Part shown: piece after piece, positions 25,470 through 34,707 of the stretch
Numbering within the stretch: position 1 is the first letter of the stretch
How the letters are laid out: each line of letters opens with the position of its first letter
Source of the DNA: a bacterium
GTDB lineage: Bacteria > Vulcanimicrobiota > Vulcanimicrobiia > Vulcanimicrobiales > Vulcanimicrobiaceae
Assembly (NCBI GenBank): GCA_021805775.1
Contig: JAJZED010000007.1
Span: forward strand, 80,651-144,650
Reading direction: 5' to 3'
DNA: 64,000 nucleotides
Position numbers and translations under genes: made by a program
The notes under the pieces: generated by a model
Database searches by the model: none
Seen by the model: the letters and a program-made list of their open reading frames with translations, nothing else
Told to the model about the DNA's origin: nothing

Positions 25470-25885
25470 CAGGGGCCCTTCTTGCTCGTTATTTGGAGAC
25501 CAGCGGCCTCGATTTCCGCAAGCACAGCGTTTCCGCGATAGCCGCGCTCATTGAGTCGGCGGCGGAGCCGTTCGGCTGGTGTGCCTTCGGCAGCGATAAG
25601 AGCCTGTTGCGCGATAGTCAGCGCACGTGTGAGTGCCGCGTGCGCGGCGCTTGTGGTCTCGGTGTGCTCCTCGATGCCGGCGAGTAAGCGCTCTATGGTC
25701 TTCGCCGGGAGCCCCACCGGGTGTCGTCTCCAGCGACCGACGGTATCGCGCGAGACCCCAAGGATAGCCGCTAGATCATAATCGCCGAGATCGTATGCCT
25801 CCTGGTAGGCTCTGAGCGCTCGAATGATCTCGGACGATGCGTCCGGTGAGAGGTGTTGTGATGTGTGCCTGGTCGGTCTGGTCAC
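25469..25885 (-). CDS. HTH regulator at the head of the integrase operon
   Basis: 138 residues. The central part YDLGDYDLAAILGVSRDTVGRWRRHPVGLPAKTIERLL is a Cro/XRE-like helix-turn-helix, followed by a helical C-terminus. It lies first in the int operon and is read divergently from the unknown gene at 25987 across 101 bp, so it may control both directions. I cannot name a family more closely. Confidence 0.65.
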   Translation of the reverse strand: MTRPTRHTSQHLSPDASSEIIRALRAYQEAYDLGDYDLAAILGVSRDTVGRWRRHPVGLPAKTIERLLAGIEEHTETTSAAHAALTRALTIAQQALIAAEGTPAERLRRRLNERGYRGNAVLAEIEAAGLQITSKKGP

Positions 25886-25986
25886 GATGGGAAAATCCTA
25901 GCGGACGTGGACGCCGATCGACTAGGCCTGGACGAGTGATAAGTAGTGTCCAAAACAAGGTAACCCCTGCTAGACTGAATCCGGTC

Positions 25987-27471
25987 ATGGACGAGCGCGA
26001 ATATATCAGGCACCGCCGGAAGGCGAAAAACGGCCGGCCACTTTTACGGCAGGGAGGTGGGCGGAAGCTAGGCTTCGTCCTTGAGTGGTGTCGCGGCGAA
26101 CTGCGAATTTCGAAGGGAGCGCTGGCGAGGACGCTCGCTGAGGAACTCGGCACAACGCGTGGTCGAATCTATCGCGTTATGCGCCAAGAGCTGGGGCTAT
26201 CGCCGGATGCGCTCTGGCGTCTCGGTGCTGCATTACGAAAAATAGGTGTCCGGCACATGTCGGGACCGCTGGCACTAGCGATAGAACCGCGATACGACGC
26301 TCATCTGCTTGGCGTCGTCGGTGAGCTCGTTCTCGATCCAATGCATTTCGAGATGCGTGGATTCTTGTACGATTTTCTCTGGCATAGATCGTGGTTCAGC
26401 AATCAAGATCAGAGCGGGATCAAGCACATCAGGCACTACGGCTATGTGAATCCGACTCGCCACGACATGTTTGATGCCGCGTGGCAGCGATGGTACGCAT
26501 TCAACGCATCAGAACTTGCAACTAAGGAGCGTGAGGAGCATTTCGCCAACGTCGCTCCCTGTCTCTCGCGTGCAGTTTCGCTTTTGCGTGCGCAGCAGCG
26601 AAGAGACGATTCGACCACTTACGAACGATCTTACAGAATTCTTCTGCATGTTGCGAACAAAGATATTCGCGCATATTTTGATGACGACGGGGACAACTCC
26701 GAACCGCTCTATCGTCGACTGAAGTATCCTGTTGAAGTATCACCGCGCTTTGAGTTACTCTCGAACCATCGATTCGGAACGACCGAGTTCGGTAAACGGC
26801 TACGCGAACTCATAGCGCCGAGCGGTAATCGCGTGCTGCCTGCCGAGGCATATCGAAATGGATGGGCGAATCTAAAAATCCCAGAAGCTTCCGGTCTACT
26901 AGCCCTTGCGGTGCTCGATTACGAGCGCGAGTATTATCTTCTAGTCGCTCGGATCCTTAAGCCGATAGCTCCTAGCCTTGAACGACTGAAGCGTGGCGAG
27001 CAAACCCGGAGCGATATTGACGAGCTGCGACGACTCAAGACGTGGTGGAAGCCATTGTGGGTAATATCGTGTTTGGTCGGTCCATTGGATAGGGACTTAG
27101 CATCCCTTTCGAAGGAGCTCGCGTATGTACTTGAAGGAAGGTTCGACGTTATTCTAAGGGACGAGGCGTTTCCATCGGTGCACTGTAAAGTGAGCGATCT
27201 TCACAATACGCTGTTTTCCGATTCATCAATCGGGGATCACTTACGTAAAATGATTACGCTGCCCAAGGATGCGGCAAAAATGCTTAGCAAATATTCTGTC
27301 ACAAGCGACTACACGCCGTCGGACTACGATAGCTTAACGACGCCCGAAGGGCTGGCGACCGTTCTCGATATGTTGCATCAGCCGGAGTTCGAGTATCCGA
27401 CCGAGACCATCCGAACCGAACTTTTCTGGTGGTTCGGCGATGTTGAGAAGCTTCTGGATGGCGTGGACTGA
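25987..27471 (+). CDS. Unknown protein with N-terminal helix-turn-helix
   Basis: From ATG at 25987 (the open frame extends upstream without a good start) the product has 494 residues. The N-terminal part is basic (EYIRHRRKAKNGRPLLRQGGGRK), followed by a likely helix-turn-helix (ISKGALARTLAEELGTTRGRIYRVMRQELGLSPDALW). The remainder is a soluble, mostly helical region rich in aromatic and charged residues with no motif I recognise. It sits between the integrase operon and the ATPase/HNH pair, a typical place for cargo or defence genes. Function unknown. Confidence 0.55.
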   Translation: MDEREYIRHRRKAKNGRPLLRQGGGRKLGFVLEWCRGELRISKGALARTLAEELGTTRGRIYRVMRQELGLSPDALWRLGAALRKIGVRHMSGPLALAIEPRYDAHLLGVVGELVLDPMHFEMRGFLYDFLWHRSWFSNQDQSGIKHIRHYGYVNPTRHDMFDAAWQRWYAFNASELATKEREEHFANVAPCLSRAVSLLRAQQRRDDSTTYERSYRILLHVANKDIRAYFDDDGDNSEPLYRRLKYPVEVSPRFELLSNHRFGTTEFGKRLRELIAPSGNRVLPAEAYRNGWANLKIPEASGLLALAVLDYEREYYLLVARILKPIAPSLERLKRGEQTRSDIDELRRLKTWWKPLWVISCLVGPLDRDLASLSKELAYVLEGRFDVILRDEAFPSVHCKVSDLHNTLFSDSSIGDHLRKMITLPKDAAKMLSKYSVTSDYTPSDYDSLTTPEGLATVLDMLHQPEFEYPTETIRTELFWWFGDVEKLLDGVD

Positions 27472-27632
27472 AGTCTATCGCACTCCTCCAGCCCGCGCAC
27501 TCGTAATCGCTCGATCCCAGCCCGTCCTCGCTTGCCGATGCAAGGGACGCGACGCTCTTTGCCCTTGTCATCGGAGCTCCAACAGCCCTGCACGGCTCAT
27601 CACGAGTCGGCCACAGGCCGGAAGGAGTTACG

Positions 27633-28054
27633 ATGGACTCAGTCATCAGCGCACTCACCCCGACGTTGAAAGCGACGTTCAGACTCAGATCGCCGATATG
27701 CCCGGGAACTTTAGCCAGGCGATTCTCAATCGTGTCGTCGAGGCGAACACCATTGTGCGACCGTTGAAGAAAGGCGAACGCTATCGCGAAGTCTCACCCG
27801 CGCTGCGTCGGCTCGGCCTCGACGTTGATGCGTGGCCGGCGCCGCCCGCGGGTCTCTTCGTCGTAGAAGAGCGCACGGTGTATCTGCGCTCTCGTTCTCC
27901 GATGACCGTCGCGCACGAGTTCGGCCACGCGATCGATTGCGCGCTCGGCGGCGGCATCTATCTCCCGGGAATCGAATCGAAGATTCGCCAAGCCTTTCTA
28001 GCTGCGCGCAGCGTCGTTACACCCTACGCTGCAACGGGAATCGATGAATACTTG
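27633..28054 (+). pseudogene. Metallopeptidase (lethal-factor-like) gene, 5' part, disrupted
   Basis: The frame covering 27698-28054 reads MPGNFSQAILNRVVEANTIVRPLKKGERYREVSPALRRLG, then VVEERTVYLRSRSPMTVAHEFGHAIDCALGG, which contains the HExxH zinc motif (HEFGH), and VTPYAATGIDEYL. This resembles the ATLF/lethal-factor C-terminal peptidase fold. Translation stops at 28055 where a 2.8-kb insert begins; the missing end lies at 30851-30985. A well-placed AGGAG and ATG at 27633 start in a different frame (44 codons only), so a 1-nt deletion between about 27670 and 27698 is likely. The zinc motif is intact but the product is truncated. Confidence 0.65.
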
Positions 28055-28230
28055 TAAACCACATGGAATCTGGCGTCCTGTAGCTAATCGCGGCAGGAGT
28101 GGCGGGCTTCGAAAAATCGCGAGGTGGCCCGTGCCATGATCCGCTAGCACTACCGAGGCGGCAATGCAGAGGCTTTGTTTCAGGAACTGTACAAACTCGT
28201 GCTGGAGATGCACGGAGGTAGCGCAACTAA

Positions 28231-29907
28231 ATGAGCCCTAGCGACGATCCAATTCGGACATATTTTTCACGAACTCGTCTTTACAAAAATCCAAATGACG
28301 GAACATCCCCCGATGCAGCAATATTAACCGCCAACGACTGGGACGATTTCGGTGCAAAGAATATGTTCAATCTCACGCTCTATATTGGCGACGAAAGCAT
28401 CTACGTAGGACGCCTTCGAATAATAGTTCAATCAGCTGAGAGTTCAGCCTCGTATTTTTCTGAGCACGCGCTGAGCTCCGATGGTGTCGTTGATTTCCCA
28501 TTCACCAAAGCCCTTTACCTATCGCTGCCGGAAACTCCTGATGTCTACGAACGCCTTCTGGCTGCACTGTCTCTACGACGAGTTTTTGACCTTCTACGCG
28601 CCATACACGACGTTTCGTATCTAAAGTCTACCGGCTACGAACGAGACCATCTAGAGAAGCTCGAGTCTACAGCGGCATACTCAAATTCGCTCATGCGCGG
28701 CACAACGGAACTTCGCGCATTCGAAAGAGGGCTGATGCTCCACGCGACGCAGGGGGCTATGGAGGTTGAGCGGTTTTCGGCATCGATTTCATTGCCTTGG
28801 CTATTTCAGCCGCTGCTCCTTAATTTCGATTTTTCGCTGAGTCCCCTGAGTACGCCGATCTCAATCTTGATTGGCCGAAACGGAGCGGGGAAGACACAAG
28901 CGCTTGAGCTTCTAGCTCAGAGACTATCAGGACGGGGATCCAGACAGCAATATAAGTCGAGCCGTAGAGATGTAACACTTACGCCCGAGCCTTCCTTTGG
29001 ACAGGTGACTTCCATCTCGTATAGCGTCTATGATCATTTCCCCGTCGACGATTTGGAGGCATACGCCAAGGACGCGACTTACCTTCATTTCGGTTTCAGA
29101 ACCAAGCACCGCACCATAAGCAAAGCAGCTGCTCGAGGCAGAGCGGCTGAGGCACTCGTCAAGATGCTCAACGACCATGAACATCCCATTGTGCGTTCGG
29201 ACAGCGAGCGCATCCCACTGCTCCTTAGGTCGCTCACAAAAATAGAAGTTGACACGATTCGCCTCTGGTTCTCCAGCGAGTCGGCGAGTTACACTGTCGA
29301 TATTACCGAAGGCGAAAGCGGCGTAATGCTCAGCTCTAGAGAGCGACTGGGCTTAATCAAAAAATCGAAACCAATCGATGCACGCTTCGAATTGCTAACT
29401 GCTGGACAACCGGCCATTCTGAGCGCTGGCCAGTCTCAGTACGTGTTGCAGCTGATAGTCCTCGCCGCATATTTGCAAAAGCGGAGTATCTTGCTCATTG
29501 ACGAGCCAGAGCTCGGCCTGCATCCAAATCTTGAAGTCGATTATATACGGTCGCTAAAAGACATGCTAGTTCGGTTTCAATCAGCTGCGATTCTTGCCAC
29601 TCACTCACCTTATTTTGTAAGGGAGACCCGCGCGTGTCAGGTTCAGATCTTGGAGCGAGACGGAGATCAGTGCTGGACCAGAGAGCCGAGGTTCGAAACG
29701 TTCGGATCTAACGTCAGCAAAATATCGGACGAGATCTTTGGAGACCTTGACGCAGATCCTGCTTACGAAGATCAGCTACAAGATATCGCCGCGAAGAGCT
29801 CATCTTTTGGGGAGTTCTACGATAAGTACGCGGAGCTAATCAGCCCGACTGCCATGCGCTATGCGAGGACAGCGCTGTTCGAAGAGGACGCCCCGAAGCA
29901 TGAATAG
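28231..29907 (+). CDS. AAA/ABC-type ATPase, PtuA-like (Septu defence)
   Basis: 558 residues. The N-terminal 200 residues have no clear motif. The ATPase domain has Walker A GRNGAGKT (215-222), a signature-like AGQSQYVLQLIVLAAYL, Walker B LLIDEPELGLHP (Asp424, Glu425) and the H-loop ATHSPYFVRE. It belongs to the SMC/RecF/OLD-like ATPases used in many defence systems. The next gene, overlapping by 8 bp, is an HNH nuclease. ATPase plus HNH in this order is the layout of Septu (PtuA-PtuB), where the ATPase holds and controls the nuclease; assignment to Septu rather than a related pair is inference. Confidence 0.75.
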   Translation: MSPSDDPIRTYFSRTRLYKNPNDGTSPDAAILTANDWDDFGAKNMFNLTLYIGDESIYVGRLRIIVQSAESSASYFSEHALSSDGVVDFPFTKALYLSLPETPDVYERLLAALSLRRVFDLLRAIHDVSYLKSTGYERDHLEKLESTAAYSNSLMRGTTELRAFERGLMLHATQGAMEVERFSASISLPWLFQPLLLNFDFSLSPLSTPISILIGRNGAGKTQALELLAQRLSGRGSRQQYKSSRRDVTLTPEPSFGQVTSISYSVYDHFPVDDLEAYAKDATYLHFGFRTKHRTISKAAARGRAAEALVKMLNDHEHPIVRSDSERIPLLLRSLTKIEVDTIRLWFSSESASYTVDITEGESGVMLSSRERLGLIKKSKPIDARFELLTAGQPAILSAGQSQYVLQLIVLAAYLQKRSILLIDEPELGLHPNLEVDYIRSLKDMLVRFQSAAILATHSPYFVRETRACQVQILERDGDQCWTREPRFETFGSNVSKISDEIFGDLDADPAYEDQLQDIAAKSSSFGEFYDKYAELISPTAMRYARTALFEEDAPKHE

Positions 29908-30697
29908 CTTGCCCGCGCCTGACGTCTCCAAGGTATCAACCGTCTACGACGAGATTGCCTCTTCGCGCGCCAAGATATCCTCAGTGGTGCGCCGCGATCG
30001 ATCAAAACTGAACGGATCTTTCAACGGTTATCAGGGGATTATTACGAGCCCTGTTCTGCCGACGAGTCTCTATGCCAACAGCGTTACTGAGAAGCGGCTG
30101 TTCGAAAACCTTTATCTCCGCCCGCCCGCGGGCGCCGACATATTGAAGGCTCACGCTTTGCCAGCAAAATTTTTCGTATGCCCATACTGCGGTGGACGGG
30201 CACCATCGACTATTGACCACTACTTAGAGAAGGCGCTTTTCCCCGAATTCAGCCTCTATCCTGAAAATCTCGTCCCCTCATGTCGGGGGTGCAATCGATC
30301 GCAATCAGCCATCAAGAATAACCGATGCGACAAACTGCACCCGTACTTCTCGCCGGTGCTTAGCCGCTTGCAACTCAAATGCAGCATCACGATTCGACAT
30401 GTCACCCCGCACTTTGATCTGCAGCTGCATTGTCCCAACATGTCTGCCAATGAGATCGATCACAGCAAAAGGCATAGGGCGTACATCAGGTTGGAACGGC
30501 GTTTCGCACGATATGCTTCAAGAGAATGGGATGACTGTCGCGAGGTACTTCGTGAATCGGGCGGACCGTTCGCCCAACAATACATAATGCGTGTCGCCAA
30601 CGCAGAACGTCTGAGATACGGGAATAATTCATGGCGTTATCTTTTCTACGACGGTGTTGGCAACTGTGTTCCAGCCATCGATATCTTGCGGGCCTAG
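29900..30697 (+). CDS. HNH endonuclease, PtuB-like (Septu defence)
   Basis: 265 residues from ATG at 29900, inside the last 8 bp of the ATPase gene, so translation is coupled. It has a zinc-ribbon HNH core: CPYC (Cys94, Cys97), the catalytic IDHYLEKALFPEFSLYPENL (Asp106, His107), then CRGCN (Cys128, Cys131, Asn132). The spacing and the 'DH-Y-L-K' and 'NLVPSC-CN' phrases match the nucleases paired with ATPases in PtuAB-like defence loci. The C-terminal half is helical and basic. Expected to cleave DNA when released by infection; not provable here. Confidence 0.75.
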   Translation: MNSLPAPDVSKVSTVYDEIASSRAKISSVVRRDRSKLNGSFNGYQGIITSPVLPTSLYANSVTEKRLFENLYLRPPAGADILKAHALPAKFFVCPYCGGRAPSTIDHYLEKALFPEFSLYPENLVPSCRGCNRSQSAIKNNRCDKLHPYFSPVLSRLQLKCSITIRHVTPHFDLQLHCPNMSANEIDHSKRHRAYIRLERRFARYASREWDDCREVLRESGGPFAQQYIMRVANAERLRYGNNSWRYLFYDGVGNCVPAIDILRA

Positions 30698-30850
30698 CAT
30701 TCGCCTCAGGCGCTGGAGGCCAACTAAGGCGGTGGACAAATCGGAGACAAACCCAACGGCCCGATAGGGTGCTGGTGCTAGCAGATTCCCTGTCCCGCGT
30801 GTTCTCGGCTCACCCGCCCTGCCGTTTCTTTTTTTAACCCCACATAATTG

Positions 30851-30985
30851 CCCGAGGCCGTTCGGGCCTACGCCGAGGTGAACGATCCGGCGTCACCGTG
30901 GCCGCGGGCCACTAAGACGCGATTGATTCGCGTCGACCCAGCGATGTATGCAAACGTCGATTCGCTCCTCGGCTGCGCGCCTTGA
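30851..30985 (+). pseudogene. 3' end of the disrupted metallopeptidase gene
   Basis: The frame reads PEAVRAYAEVNDPASPWPRATKTRLIRVDPAMYANVDSLL to TGA at 30983-30985. Joined to 28054 it continues GIDEYL directly into PEAVRAYAEVND in frame. That is the usual continuation of this peptidase family, in which a Glu after the HExxH helix is the third zinc ligand. It has no start of its own. Confidence 0.75.
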
Positions 30986-30995
30986 GTCGCGCAGC

Positions 30996-33065
30996 TTACC
31001 GCAAGCCATGGTGCTCCGGTATCGCCGTCACGATCCCGTTTGACGGATCGAGGACACCGAGCGTGACGACATCGGTCGTCGTGCCCTCGTCCGACCGAAT
31101 GAAGGCGATCGCCGTTGCGGAGTCGCGCTCGGCTCGTAGCGTTCGCCAAATCGATCCGTCGAGCGCATCTTCGCGCTGTTCAGTCGTACTCTCGGTTTCG
31201 GATGTACTGCGCGAACGGTGCGAGCCACCGCTTGCCAGCGATCCGGTTGCAGACGTTCCGCTCGTCGTCGACCTCCCCTCGCTGGTACTGCGGCGAACCA
31301 CCGTTGTTTTGCCGACGAGCTCGTTCGCGAGATCGCGCGTCGCCTTGTCGTCTGAGTCGAAGAAGAATTTATTCGAGAAGTTCGAGATCATTGCGCTGGC
31401 AGCGTGCTGATCACCGAGCTGCTTCACGAGCGCACTGATGCTCGTGATCCCGACCGATGCAATGAAGTTGCTTTCACGGATGGTGTTCCAGGCTTGGATG
31501 TGACCCGCGCTACCGTAATTTCCATATTCATCGCAAATGAGAAGAATCGGGTCGAGGCTGTGGACACGGGTGCTCGTCGTGCGTTCGCGTGCCATTTGCA
31601 CGATGCGCCTGAAGACCATTCGTATAACGGTGCTAACGGCGCGCGGGAACTCGGCCTCGTCGATTTCAATGAGGATCACATGCCCCTTCTCGATTACCGC
31701 GAGATCGACACCCCGGCCATTGCAAAACGCGTTGCGTAGGGGGCCGCGGCCGAAGGGCTGGAGTTGCGGTAGCGCCGATTGGCGGAGCTCTTCGGCGAGC
31801 TTTCCATCGCGACGCAAGAGCGGAACAACGCGCTCCTTCACTTCGCGCAGCAGTGAGCGTAATTTTGCGGCTTCGTCCGCTTGCGATGTTTCGAGGTCCG
31901 TGGCGCGGTGGAAGCCGTATGTGAACACGGCGTCGAGACGACGAGCGTCGAGCGAAATGAGGTCGATCACCGTCGGCAGGGTGTCGCCGATTTCGAACTC
32001 GTAGGCCTCGCCGCCGGGCTCTTCGTTGCCGTCCTTTTCGGTCGCTGCGGGGACGTGGATCATCGCCGGGCGGAGAGCATGTATCAGTTCCACGAAACCC
32101 TCGACGAATGCCGACGGCCCCTGCTTCCAGAACTCCGAGTGGGATTCGCCCAACCCATCCTTGATAGCGTCGCCGATGGACTCGTGGGTCATGCCCGCCG
32201 TGATGTCCATCGTAGAGCGGCCCGGGCCGATACCCACGACATGAATCTGATCCTGACGACGGAAGCGTCGAGCGATTGCGAGAAAGTCGTTCGTCGCTCG
32301 CTTTTTCGTGACGAAGACAAGGGCGCCGGCGTGTCGTGACGTCCTGAGACCCCAGTAGAAGTCGGGATAGATTTTGCAGCGAGTCTTTGACGAACCGGGA
32401 GCACCGATGGCGACCGTTCCGCGATTCGCGCTGCGCTCGCCGTAGAGCAGGACCGCGCCCTTCTCGGGTGCTCCCGTTGCGAGATTGCGCTCGCGGAATG
32501 CGCCACGAGCGACACCGCCGCAGAGTGCAAGTTGACCAGCGAGTGCGCGCCAGCGCCGGTTATTTCGCGAAGCGACGCCCGCGTCGGCAAACGCGGTACA
32601 AAATGCGCTCCACGCCGCGATAGCCAGGTCACGTGCGCCCAACCCCAACACCATCGTGGCAACGATCAGGAGAGCGACCGTCCCATCATAGTCGGGGAAG
32701 CGGTCCTGGAGAGTTAGCCATTCCATCGCAGGTGCGACATGTGATGCGATGACTAGCGCGGTTCCTGACCAGAACAATATATAACGAGGCTTCGATGCGC
32801 TGAAGAACTCTTCGTCAACGCCGCAACCTCGAGCTATCGGGACGACGATTGCCATCACGTTCGATGCGATGAGTGCGTAGCCGGTATACAGGGCGACCGC
32901 CCAGGCTAGGTAGTGGAGAGGGTGATGCTGCATCCACGAATCGATCACGGGGAGCAGTTTAATGACGAGCCAACAGCCAGCGAGGATCGAGAGGATGGGG
33001 TCAATGAGGGCGAGGCAGAGTGCCGTGAGGTGATTCTGCGCTGTGCGAAGGTGGTACGGTGTCAT
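30996..33065 (-). CDS. Type IV coupling protein (TraG/VirD4-like ATPase)
   Basis: 689 residues: about four N-terminal transmembrane helices (residues 20-150), then the soluble ATPase with Walker A GAPGSSKT (221-228) and Walker B PILLICDEYGNYGS, and a Ser/Thr-rich region (RRSTSEGRSTTSGTSATGS) before the C-terminus. Coupling proteins bring the relaxase-DNA complex to the conjugation channel. It is last in a four-gene operon with overlapping ends. No channel genes follow, so it may act with a channel encoded elsewhere. Confidence 0.85.
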   Translation of the reverse strand: MTPYHLRTAQNHLTALCLALIDPILSILAGCWLVIKLLPVIDSWMQHHPLHYLAWAVALYTGYALIASNVMAIVVPIARGCGVDEEFFSASKPRYILFWSGTALVIASHVAPAMEWLTLQDRFPDYDGTVALLIVATMVLGLGARDLAIAAWSAFCTAFADAGVASRNNRRWRALAGQLALCGGVARGAFRERNLATGAPEKGAVLLYGERSANRGTVAIGAPGSSKTRCKIYPDFYWGLRTSRHAGALVFVTKKRATNDFLAIARRFRRQDQIHVVGIGPGRSTMDITAGMTHESIGDAIKDGLGESHSEFWKQGPSAFVEGFVELIHALRPAMIHVPAATEKDGNEEPGGEAYEFEIGDTLPTVIDLISLDARRLDAVFTYGFHRATDLETSQADEAAKLRSLLREVKERVVPLLRRDGKLAEELRQSALPQLQPFGRGPLRNAFCNGRGVDLAVIEKGHVILIEIDEAEFPRAVSTVIRMVFRRIVQMARERTTSTRVHSLDPILLICDEYGNYGSAGHIQAWNTIRESNFIASVGITSISALVKQLGDQHAASAMISNFSNKFFFDSDDKATRDLANELVGKTTVVRRSTSEGRSTTSGTSATGSLASGGSHRSRSTSETESTTEQREDALDGSIWRTLRAERDSATAIAFIRSDEGTTTDVVTLGVLDPSNGIVTAIPEHHGLR

Positions 33066-33569
33066 TTAATGGTTCCTTTCGTAGAGAACGCGGTCGTGAT
33101 AACCAGCACGATAGCCAGCGTCGAATCCGTATCCGTAGCCGACGTTGTAGCTCGCCCACATGGCCGCAAGCCCGACGATTAGAGCGAGCGCGAGTGTGAA
33201 TACAAGCGAAGAGATTGGCGCGATGGCGCGCTTGCGCGCCGCGTCGCGAACCTCGGATTCAAGCGAACGGATCGCACGAACGGAGGCGTCGTGAATGCCG
33301 GAAATTCCGTCGGCCACAGCTGCAATTATGCGCTGGTTGTTGGTGATGCCGGAGGCAACTGCCGACGAGAGGCGTTCGGCGAACGCGTCGTTCGTGAGAA
33401 CTGCATTTGCGCCGCGCGTCAGCTCCCGGGTGGCCTGCTGCATTTCGTGGAGCAGCAGCCACATTGGGTCGTCATCTGGGATGCGGGATCGCTCGGCGAG
33501 ACGCCGGGCGCTCAACTCGGCCTTGGGGTCGAGCGATGCGAGGTAGACCTCGCGCGCGGTGGCGGTCAT
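33066..33569 (-). CDS. Small membrane protein of the mobilization operon
   Basis: 167 residues: a soluble N-terminus (residues 1-115, helical, containing LHEMQQATRELTRGANAVLTNDAFAERL), one transmembrane helix (ISSLVFTLALALIVGLAAMWASY) and a short Gly/Tyr-rich tail (GYGYGFDAGYRAGYHDR). It lies between the coupling protein gene (adjacent) and parA (4-bp overlap). No known family seen; probably an accessory transfer protein. Confidence 0.65.
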   Translation of the reverse strand: MTATAREVYLASLDPKAELSARRLAERSRIPDDDPMWLLLHEMQQATRELTRGANAVLTNDAFAERLSSAVASGITNNQRIIAAVADGISGIHDASVRAIRSLESEVRDAARKRAIAPISSLVFTLALALIVGLAAMWASYNVGYGYGFDAGYRAGYHDRVLYERNH

Positions 33570-34342
33570 CGTAGCACCGCTTGTTCCGGGACATTCCCGT
33601 CGAGATCGAGCGACGAACAGCGGAGAGCGTCGGCGGCGGATGTTAGGTATATCTGTATGCGCGCCGCGCTGAGGCGTCCAAGTTGCTCCACGCCTCTCAC
33701 GCCGGCGGCGTGAATCAGGCGCAGGCGCTCCGCGTCGATTTGAGCCAACAGGCGTGGCGCTATCGACGGTAAGAACAGCGTTTCGGCGCCGACACTAACT
33801 GCGAGATCGCTCGTGGCGCCGTAGCGACGCAATCCGTTCTCCTCGATACCATCGTAGATAACGAAATCGTCGGCGTTGCCGAAACGCCCGTTCTTGACGA
33901 TGACGATACGCGCGCCGGTTCCAGCAAACGCATTGAGTACGACCTGTGCCGTAACGGTCTCGGCGACCATTGCGCCGATCGGGTTGACAGCGACGAGTTC
34001 GCGGCCCGACGATTTGACAGTCGCGACCAGTCCGTGTGCCCCGCTTTCGCCAAAGGTGCTCAGCAGATCGTCGATGCGGCCGCCCGGCACGTCAATGATG
34101 ACGTCATCGACGTCGCCGCGATAGCAGTCGTCAAGCCAGGACTGTTTCGCGGCGATTGCGTTAAGGTCGAACGTCTTAATCGCGTCGTCGTACACGGCGA
34201 ACGTGCCGGTCGAGGCGTCCAGATCCCATGACGCTATGCGGCGATCGCGCACCGGAAGAAGATCGTGGAGGAGCTTCGATACGAACGTCTTGCCAACGCC
34301 GCCTTTCGGCGCAAGTGTCACGATGACGCGGCGCGCTCTCAC
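33566..34342 (-). CDS. ParA/MinD-type ATPase of the mobilization operon
   Basis: 258 residues starting MRARRVIVTLAPKGGVGKTFVSKLL, the deviant Walker A (KGGVGKT) of ParA ATPases, with switch regions ASWDLDASTGTF and DDVIIDVPGGRID. Transfer operons often encode such a protein to place or stabilise the element. No ParB gene is adjacent, so a classical partition role is uncertain. It overlaps both neighbours by 4 bp. Confidence 0.82.
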   Translation of the reverse strand: MRARRVIVTLAPKGGVGKTFVSKLLHDLLPVRDRRIASWDLDASTGTFAVYDDAIKTFDLNAIAAKQSWLDDCYRGDVDDVIIDVPGGRIDDLLSTFGESGAHGLVATVKSSGRELVAVNPIGAMVAETVTAQVVLNAFAGTGARIVIVKNGRFGNADDFVIYDGIEENGLRRYGATSDLAVSVGAETLFLPSIAPRLLAQIDAERLRLIHAAGVRGVEQLGRLSAARIQIYLTSAADALRCSSLDLDGNVPEQAVLR

Positions 34343-34707
34343 AGCTTCAATCCCTTCGACCCAAAGCGTTCATTGCTCGTCGGCGCCGGCTTAGATAGCG
34401 GCATTACGGCTGCGTTGGGCGCGTTCGTCGGTGGGCTCTTCGGTGTGATCGATTCATTTGACGAACGCCGACGTGAGCGACGTTGCGAGCGTTGAATGCA
34501 CGCCGCGCGGAGAAGGTCGGCGCTGATACTCTCGCCGGTTGCGGCCGAGAGCTCTCGCGCCAGGGATCGCCACGAGTAGCCGCGCCGGCGCAGTGCGATG
34601 ATAGGTTCGCGAGCGCCTGAGAGCAGTTGCCGCTTTCGACTCACGCGCGACGTCGGATCGGCATCTTGCAAGCGTTGTAGAACTGCTTCGAGTTCATTTG
34701 TTGTCAT
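34339..34707 (-). CDS. Small DNA-binding-like protein of the mobilization operon
   Basis: 122 residues. The first half, LEAVLQRLQDADPTSRVSRKRQLLSGAREPIIALRRRGYSWRSLARELSAATG, looks like a helix-turn-helix (SWRSLARELS). The second half is Arg/Ser-rich and probably disordered. First gene of the minus-strand transfer operon, divergent from the MobC-like gene, so it may regulate or help form the relaxosome. Similar in style to TraK-type proteins; not assigned. Confidence 0.55.
   Translation of the reverse strand: MTTNELEAVLQRLQDADPTSRVSRKRQLLSGAREPIIALRRRGYSWRSLARELSAATGESISADLLRAACIQRSQRRSRRRSSNESITPKSPPTNAPNAAVMPLSKPAPTSNERFGSKGLKL

Larger units (their letters stand above)
28055..30850 (+). 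mobile_element. 2.8-kb insert carrying the ATPase/HNH defence pair
   Basis: Everything between the two halves of the peptidase gene. Both junctions carry TTG (28052-28054 and 30848-30850), and similar TAA-CC-CACAT stretches occur near each edge (TAAACCACAT at 28055 and TTTAACCCCACAT before 30846). No transposase, integrase or reverse transcriptase is encoded, so the way it moved is unknown. Positions 28058-28230 and 30698-30850 contain no gene I recognise. Confidence 0.6.

Noticed and set aside
28055..30850. Group I/II intron or retron as explanation for the insert in the peptidase gene
   Set aside because: No reverse transcriptase and no recognisable intron core; the HNH protein belongs to the ATPase pair and has the PtuB layout, not that of a homing enzyme.
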